DNA of 64,000 nt from Anisodus tanguticus (Eukaryota > Streptophyta > Magnoliopsida > Solanales > Solanaceae). The translations under genes were made by a program, and so were the position numbers. The stretch covers positions 52,789,513-52,853,512 of the forward strand of contig CM067539.1 of assembly GCA_034509755.1 (NCBI GenBank), in the 5' to 3' direction. The notes under the pieces are model-generated. The model searched no databases. It was not told the origin of the DNA and saw nothing but the letters and a program-made list of their open reading frames with translations. Positions within the stretch are counted from its first letter, which is position 1. Each line of letters starts with the position of its first letter. Below, one piece after another: positions 58,615-64,000 of this stretch.

Positions 58615-59793
58615 TTAAAGCATTGTTTTTCCCTTGGCTTTAGTTAGCCCCAGACCTCCTTGATTCTTTGGGGAGGCAATAGTTGCCCAATTTATCAGAT
58701 GGATTTTTTTCTTTTTCTGAGTTGAGCCCCATAAGAAGTTTCTTTGGATTCTATCAATGTGGTTGCAGGTTGATGCAGGTAGAATGTTAATTTGCATTGG
58801 ATGAAGTGGAATGGAGGATAGGACAAATTGTATGAGAGTTGCTCTGCCATCTAGGCTTAACTGCTTTGCCTTCCATCCTTTCAACCTTGTGTTCATTCTG
58901 TCAAGGATATATTGGTAGTCTTTTTTGTTAGGAGACTTGGTAGTTATAGAGAATCCTAGGTATTTTCCAATGTTATTAGCACTTTTAATATTTAAGGTTG
59001 CAGACACAGTCTCAGAGGTAGAGAGGCTGGCATTTTGTGAGAAATGGACTTTTGATTTTGAGAAGTTGATTCTCTGCCCTGATTTAAAAGTGACGAAATT
59101 GAAGGTGTTGATAATGGTATGGACATTCTTCATATCAGCTTTTGCCAGAAAGATTAGGTCATCAGCAAACAAGAGATAGGAGATTGGTGGTCCTGATTGA
59201 TTAATTTTTATGGGAGTCTAGTTGCAGATATCTACTTGGTGGTCTATACATCTTGTAAGAGCTTGCATACAGATGATGAATAGATAAGGTGATAAGGGGT
59301 TACCTTGTCTAATTCCTTTGGAAGGTTGAAAGAATTCAGTTGGCTGACCATTGATAATGATAGAAGTGGGAGTAATTGTTACACAACTCATAATAAGAGT
59401 GATGAGGTTTCTTGGGAAGTTGAGATCTAAGAGGCTTTGTTTTATGAAAGACCATTCTAATATGTAAAAAGCTTTTTCTAGGTCGATTTTAATCATCATT
59501 TCCATAGGCTCCTACAGTCTTGCTGAAGGAGTGGACTGTCTCTTGAACAATAACTGCATTATCTACAACTCTCCTACCAGGTATGAAGCTACATTGATTG
59601 GGGCTAATAATATTATTGAGAAAGGTCTAATTCTATTCACAATGATTTTGGTAATGATTTTATAAATGGTGTTAGAAAGACTAATGGACCTATAGTGGAG
59701 GATGGAAGAAGAATTCTTAATTTTTGTATTAGAGATACCAGAGTTTTGTTGATATCTCCAGGAATTTGGTGAGTGGCAAAAGCATTCATGCAA
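58615..59793 (-). pseudogene. LINE reverse transcriptase, broken
   Basis: Pieces 59793-59563 (RSISLSNTIYKIITKIIVNR), 59505-59218 (KIDLEKAFYILEWSF, FQPSKGIRQGNPLSPYLF) and 59172-58615 (MFADDLIFLAKAD, then LKGWKAKQLSLDGRATLIQF) give the RT palm in order. The catalytic FADD is intact, but stops separate the pieces. In the first, YDxEKAYD-like Asp is in KIDLEKAF. Confidence 0.85.
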
Positions 59794-60686
59794 ATTGAGA
59801 TGATTGCTTGGTTTGTTTCCTCCCTGAATTTCTGGAAGAAAATTGGATGGAGACCATCTGGACCTGGGTCTCCATTAGTAGACTGGAAGTCTTTGGCTAG
59901 TGTGCTGACCTACTCGGTCTTCCTGGTTAACTAGTCATTGGTCTTTGGCACCAAAGAAAGTCGAGAAGAAGGGTTTTAGAAGAGTAAGATGGTCAGAAAG
60001 TTGGATTATGTTTAGGCGACTGGGATTAGGGGGGAAGCTTATTGGGTATCTTATAAGATCAGTTGTATAAGTTGCAATGAAGTGGTTTAGGATAATGTTT
60101 TTAATGTCTGTGAGGTTGCCAGTCCAGTTTCCTACCGAGCCTATGAGACCAAGGATCCTATTCTTTCTACTTCTCTAGATAGCAGATATGTGGAAGAACT
60201 TGGTATTGGCATCCCCATCATTTAACCATTGGATTCTGGATTTAAGTTTCCAGAATTCCTCTTCATGTTTGAGAATATATTGTAGTCAAATATGAGCAGA
60301 TCTTCTAATTGGTTATGAAAATCAAATTTGTGATTTATATCCATTTTTTGAAGACCGTTAATTCTAGCCAGGATAATTTTCTTATTTTTGAAGATGTTAC
60401 CAAAGGTTTCTTTATTCCAAGCTTGTATATGGATTGTGAAGGCATTGATAACATGATTATAGTTAGAGTTGTTTGACCAATGGGAACTAGTGATATTTTT
60501 AAATTTAGGGTGGCTAACCACATCGTCTCTAATTTAAAGGTTGGTGAAAGCATACTCATAGGTTTAGTAAGTTAAGAATAAGAAGACAGTGGTCAGAGTG
60601 GATCCTAGGTAAGTGAGTGATAGTGGCATCACCGAATAATTTTAGCCATGTAGATAATTTTTAGCTTTTCTTTTATTGGTCCACGT

Positions 60687-61580
60687 TTATTTGCTAATCG
60701 TAAATCCTAGATCAATCATATCAATATTGTCTAGACATTGTATAAAGGCGACTGCCCTTTTATAGTTAATAGGGTTTCCCCCATATTTTTCAGATGCATC
60801 ACATACTTCATTAAAATCTCCACATAACAGCCAAGGCATTTGGTGGTAGCCCCCAATTATCTGGAGATTTTCTGACAAAATTTGTCTATTAGCTAAATTT
60901 GTACTTGCATAAACTAAAGAAAGCATCTATGCAGTTGAGTTTAGGCTAACCTGAACATTGAGATGGATCTCCTGGTCGGTCATTTCCACTAGGTCAATTG
61001 CCAGTTCCTCACTTTTCCACATGAAGAGTACCCCACCTGAGTATCCATTTGCAAGAATATCAAACATATCAGTAAAACCAACCGCATCCATTAAAGGATA
61101 ATGATTGGTCATTTTTGTTTCTGTTAAACATATAATAGTTGGGTTATCCCAAGCTACTATTGTTTTGAAATTCCTTAGGAAGTCTGGGTTGTTGCACCCT
61201 CTGCTGTTCCATAGGAGGAGCTTCATTTGGGAATCAACAGAAATTTCGGAGCTTCCCCCGGGGCCAATGACATCTCGAGGTGTGAGAAAAATATGTGTAC
61301 TGTTCCGTTGGTCATCGAAATGTCTGATTCCTTTAGAGTCGGTAGTAGAACCACTGCATATTTGGCAGAGCAGAGTGTTGGTGTACACCCTTAAGTTGAA
61401 AGCTATCCTCAGTGTCTCTGCTGTCATTGTAATGAAGAACATTCTTTCCTCGTTTTTGTGTAGTGTTAGTGACAGAGACCCTTTCAGCTTGGCCTTCTGC
61501 AAAATTTCCTCTAAGGTGTTTTCTGCCGGTAAGTCGTCCTCCCTGCTATTGTCTTGTGCTATTCCCTTCATAAAGTTCAA
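60687..61580 (-). pseudogene. LINE endonuclease, broken
   Basis: The frame 61580-60927 includes MKLLLWNSRGCNNPDFLRN and ICLTETKM with the catalytic Glu; 60926-60687 includes WLLCGDFNEVCDASEKYGG. These are the apurinic-type endonuclease motifs of L1 elements. The first part of the same frame appears to be fused read-through from the ORF1 side. The linker to the reverse transcriptase is at 60521-60222. Confidence 0.8.
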
Positions 61581-61911
61581 TGACAGTAGTTACGCTTGGA
61601 TTTCATCCGGTGGTTCCACTATCTCTTCTTCCTCCGCATTTATCTGGTCCTGCTGGTCCAAACCCAGGTTTGGTACTAAATGTAGATCTTCATCTAGTGT
61701 CTCTGGTAGCAGTGGGAGTGGTTTTGTTGATGTAGGCGATGAGTTCTACGGTGGGTCTATATTTTGGTGGTTCTCCATCACTCTATCTTGGTTCTTCGGT
61801 GGCTGCGCTGGTGCGTTTTTGTCGTTAAACAGACTCATTAGGTGGATGAGCTCCAAAGCTCCAATCTCCTGGACTTATAGTGTTTGGAGGGCTTTCTGGG
61901 TTTGCATGTGA
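61581..61911 (-). pseudogene. LINE ORF1 C-terminal region (Pro/Glu-rich)
   Basis: Minus-strand translation gives acidic and proline-rich text such as AEEEEIVEPPDEIQA with stops. This is compatible with the end of a plant LINE ORF1. The long plus-strand frame over the same DNA (61105-61911) is an antisense shadow. Confidence 0.45.
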
Positions 61912-61994
61912 GAGTAGATTCCTTAGTTTACCATGTGAGTGAGTAGTTGGGTATTTTCCAAGGGCATCCGTGCATGTTGTTGGAGGATCGGAAA

Positions 61995-62390
61995 GTCCAA
62001 ACAGGGAATGTGTAATGCCCCGAACTATGGCCTAGGCAAAATACGACATTCAGTGTTTGACTGCATGTGACAAAGCGAATCACATGACTTGCTAATCAAC
62101 ATGGGCATCAAAATATGTGCTAATAATGATTTCAAAACATGTAAAACAAAATGCTGAATTTAAAATCTGAAAGTATATTGCAGAAATAGTCTGAAAATAT
62201 CACAAGTCTGAATAACTGAAAAACTGACATGACATGATAAACTAATCTAGTCTATGAAACCTTTGAATCATGAGTCTGACTGCAAAGCTGTTTTACCAGG
62301 ACAATGTCCTGACATACCTTCGGACAAAGGATAATTAAAAAAATAGTAGTCTGTGATACGAACAACATGATAATATAACATGGATTAGAG
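61995..62390. mobile_element. Gypsy-type LTR fragment
   Basis: GTGTAATGCCCCGAACTATG is a typical start for LTRs of Tekay-like chromoviruses, and the AT-rich body with repeated CTGAAA words fits. No other part of such an element is present here. The right limit is set by the copia LTR. Confidence 0.45.
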
Positions 62391-62391
62391 G

Positions 62392-62698
62392 TGAAGGAAA
62401 AGCAAATAGCATTTTATTGAATAAATAGAGTACAAAACTCTAATTATTCCAAGAAGAAAATAAAGCATACTCTAAAGAGAACTCACAAAAATCTTGATTT
62501 ACAAAGCTTTTCTTATTTAGCAAATAACTTTGTTTTTCTTTTGGATGATAAACAAGGCTCAAGGACTAGAGTATTTATAAAAAGCCAAATGAAATCTACA
62601 CCACACACATAATTAAACTAAATTTAATCACTACCACACAACCACATTAATTAAACTAATTTAATCACTACCACACAATGTGACATTGATTCTTAACA
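62392..62698 (-). repeat. 3' LTR of a second copia element
   Basis: On the minus strand the LTR starts TGTTAAGAATCAATGTCAC right after a polypurine tract (TTGAGGGGGAG, 62699-62709). It ends about 307 bp on with TTTTCCTTCA. A TATA-like TATAAATA lies at 62572-62579 on the minus strand. Its partner LTR is outside the window. Confidence 0.75.
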
Positions 62699-64000
62699 CT
62701 CCCCCTCAATGTTAACTCTAGTTCTTTGCACTGTGCCGAGCTGACATCGAAACATTTCGAACATGCCTGTACTCAATATTTTTGTGAACAGGTCTACAAT
62801 TTGATCATCTGACTTGATCTGTCTCATCTCAATTTCTTCTTTCAAAACCTTTTCTCTGATAAAATGATAGTGCACTTCAACATGCTTAGTTCTAGCATGA
62901 AAGATTGGATTCTCTGCCAAACGAACTGTCGAATGATTGTCACAATACAATGGAACAACATAATCTACTGGTTGATGTAGATTATTGATCAGCTGTATCA
63001 ACCATGTACTTTCTTGAGCTGCCATTCCTTCTGCTCGATACCCAGCTTCTGTGGTTGATAAAGATACTGTCGATTGTCTCTTGCTACACCAAGAAATTGT
63101 TCCAGAACCAAGTTTAAACACATACCCAGTTGTTGATCTCCTAGTGTCATGATCTCCTACATAGTCAGCATCACAGTAACCAACTAACTTGCATTTTTCA
63201 CCGTTCTTGTACAAAAGACCATAATCAATTGTACTTTTCACATATCTCAGTATTCGTCGAACTGCTTCCAAATGAGGCTTCTTTGAATTTTGCATATACC
63301 GACTCATCACACCAACTGCATAAAAGATGTCAGGTCGAGTCAAGGTTAAGTAAATAAGACTACCTACCAATTGTCGATACATCATCGCATTTTCCAAATC
63401 TTTTCCTTCATGTGCACACATTTTGGCATTTGGCTTCATCGGCGTCGAAATCAGCTTGCTTTCGAGCATTCCGATCCTCTTCAACAAATCTTTGGCATAT
63501 TTCCGTTGACAGAGAAATATTCCTTCTTGTATGCGATCAACCTCTAGACCAAGAAAGTGCTTGAGCTGTCCAAGTTCCTTCATCTGGAAACGAACTGATA
63601 AATTATCCTTTGTCCGAAGAATTTCTGACTTATTATCACCGGTTATGATTAAATCATCCACGTATACTAGCACGATAGCTAGTTTTCCTCCATTGGCTTT
63701 GACAAATAAGCTAGAATCTGCAGGTGTTACTGAATAACCACTTTGTGTTAGAAATTCAGCAATCTTACCATATCACGCTCTGGGTGCTTGTTTCAATCCG
63801 TAGAGTGCTTTTTGCAGCTTACACACATATTCTGGATGATATTGGTTCTGAAAACCCATTGATTCGATCATGTAGATCTCTCAATCTAGCTCTCCATGAA
63901 GAAAAGCATTCTTAACATCCATCTTCCACAAATTCCAGTCTTTGTTAGCTGCAAGTGCAAGTAGGACTCGTACAGTTGTAAGTTTCGCCACTGGACTAAA
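62696..64000 (-). pseudogene. copia reverse transcriptase-RNase H, 3' end of pol, one stop, partial
   Basis: A long frame (63768-62696 without further stop) encodes LVYVDDLIITGD (catalytic YVDD), LVGSLIYLTLTRPDI, CDADYVGDHDTRRSTTGYVF and YHFIREKVLKEEIE, ending with NIEGEC close to the LTR. Upstream, APRAW is changed to a stop at about 63769-63771 (TGG to TGA). The preceding YGLKQ motif and the rest continue beyond 64000. Compared with the copia at 6750-24580 this copy is well preserved. RNase H shows TTEAGYRA where most copies have AEYxA. Confidence 0.85.

Larger units (their letters stand above)
57040..61990 (-). mobile_element. Near full-length, decayed L1-clade LINE with RNase H
   Basis: Read on the minus strand, the order is ORF1 end (about 61900-61580), endonuclease, reverse transcriptase, then RNase H, ending in a poly(A) tract seen as a T-run near 57045. 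This is the layout of plant L1 elements. Every domain is crossed by stops or frameshifts. The right (5') limit is uncertain because a gypsy LTR fragment starts near 61995. Confidence 0.85.

Noticed and set aside
61105..61911. 268-codon plus-strand frame
   Set aside because: It is antisense to the LINE endonuclease and ORF1 region, whose minus-strand motifs are clear.

Overview
The window is nuclear DNA of a flowering plant, almost certainly a member of the Solanaceae. The evidence is spliced genes with GT-AG introns, an Au-type SINE and tRNA-derived SINEs of the Solanaceae kind, RTE LINE 3' ends with TTG-type tails, Stowaway and Tourist MITEs, and a caulimovirid fragment resembling solendoviruses. 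Most of the 64 kb is transposable elements of very different ages, many nested in one another.

Two genes look intact. On the minus strand (35305-44467) I could reconstruct all eight coding exons of a mitochondrial adrenodoxin-type [2Fe-2S] ferredoxin of 213 residues, although introns 2, 4 and 6 have taken up a hAT transposon, a gypsy fragment, a LINE fragment and a SINE. On the plus strand (47491-56811) five exons encode SEC62 of the ER protein-translocation machinery, 357 residues. The two genes lie head to head across about 3 kb filled with foldback repeats and a truncated RTE LINE.

Left part, 1-6750: AT-rich DNA with MITEs, an old foldback element, a degenerate hAT element with an 8-bp target duplication (1608-5143), and a minus-strand pseudogene of a small membrane protein. 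6750-24580: an old Ty1/copia element on the minus strand with 208-bp LTRs. Into its reverse transcriptase a young 12.7-kb element (7902-20602) has inserted, with a perfect 5-bp target duplication, nearly identical 3.3-kb LTRs, primer-binding site and polypurine tract but no gag-pol. This is a LARD-type non-autonomous element. Its internal region is made of tandem arrays, including ten copies of a conserved inverted-repeat motif whose inner stem changes in a compensatory way. A second, inverted copy of the membrane-protein pseudogene lies at 26891-27596.

27600-34850: a long-TIR element, an RTE fragment with an 18-bp target duplication, and a rearranged endogenous pararetrovirus fragment (about 30900-34676) that carries two copies of its leader, ends exactly at its tRNA primer-binding site, and is flanked by a duplicated host sequence. 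56800-64000: a decayed L1-clade LINE with endonuclease, reverse transcriptase and RNase H on the minus strand, a gypsy LTR fragment, and the 3' end of a second copia element that runs out of the window.

No tRNA, rRNA or other stand-alone RNA gene was recognised. Exon boundaries were inferred from splice signals, reading phase and recalled family sequences. Percent identities are counts by eye.
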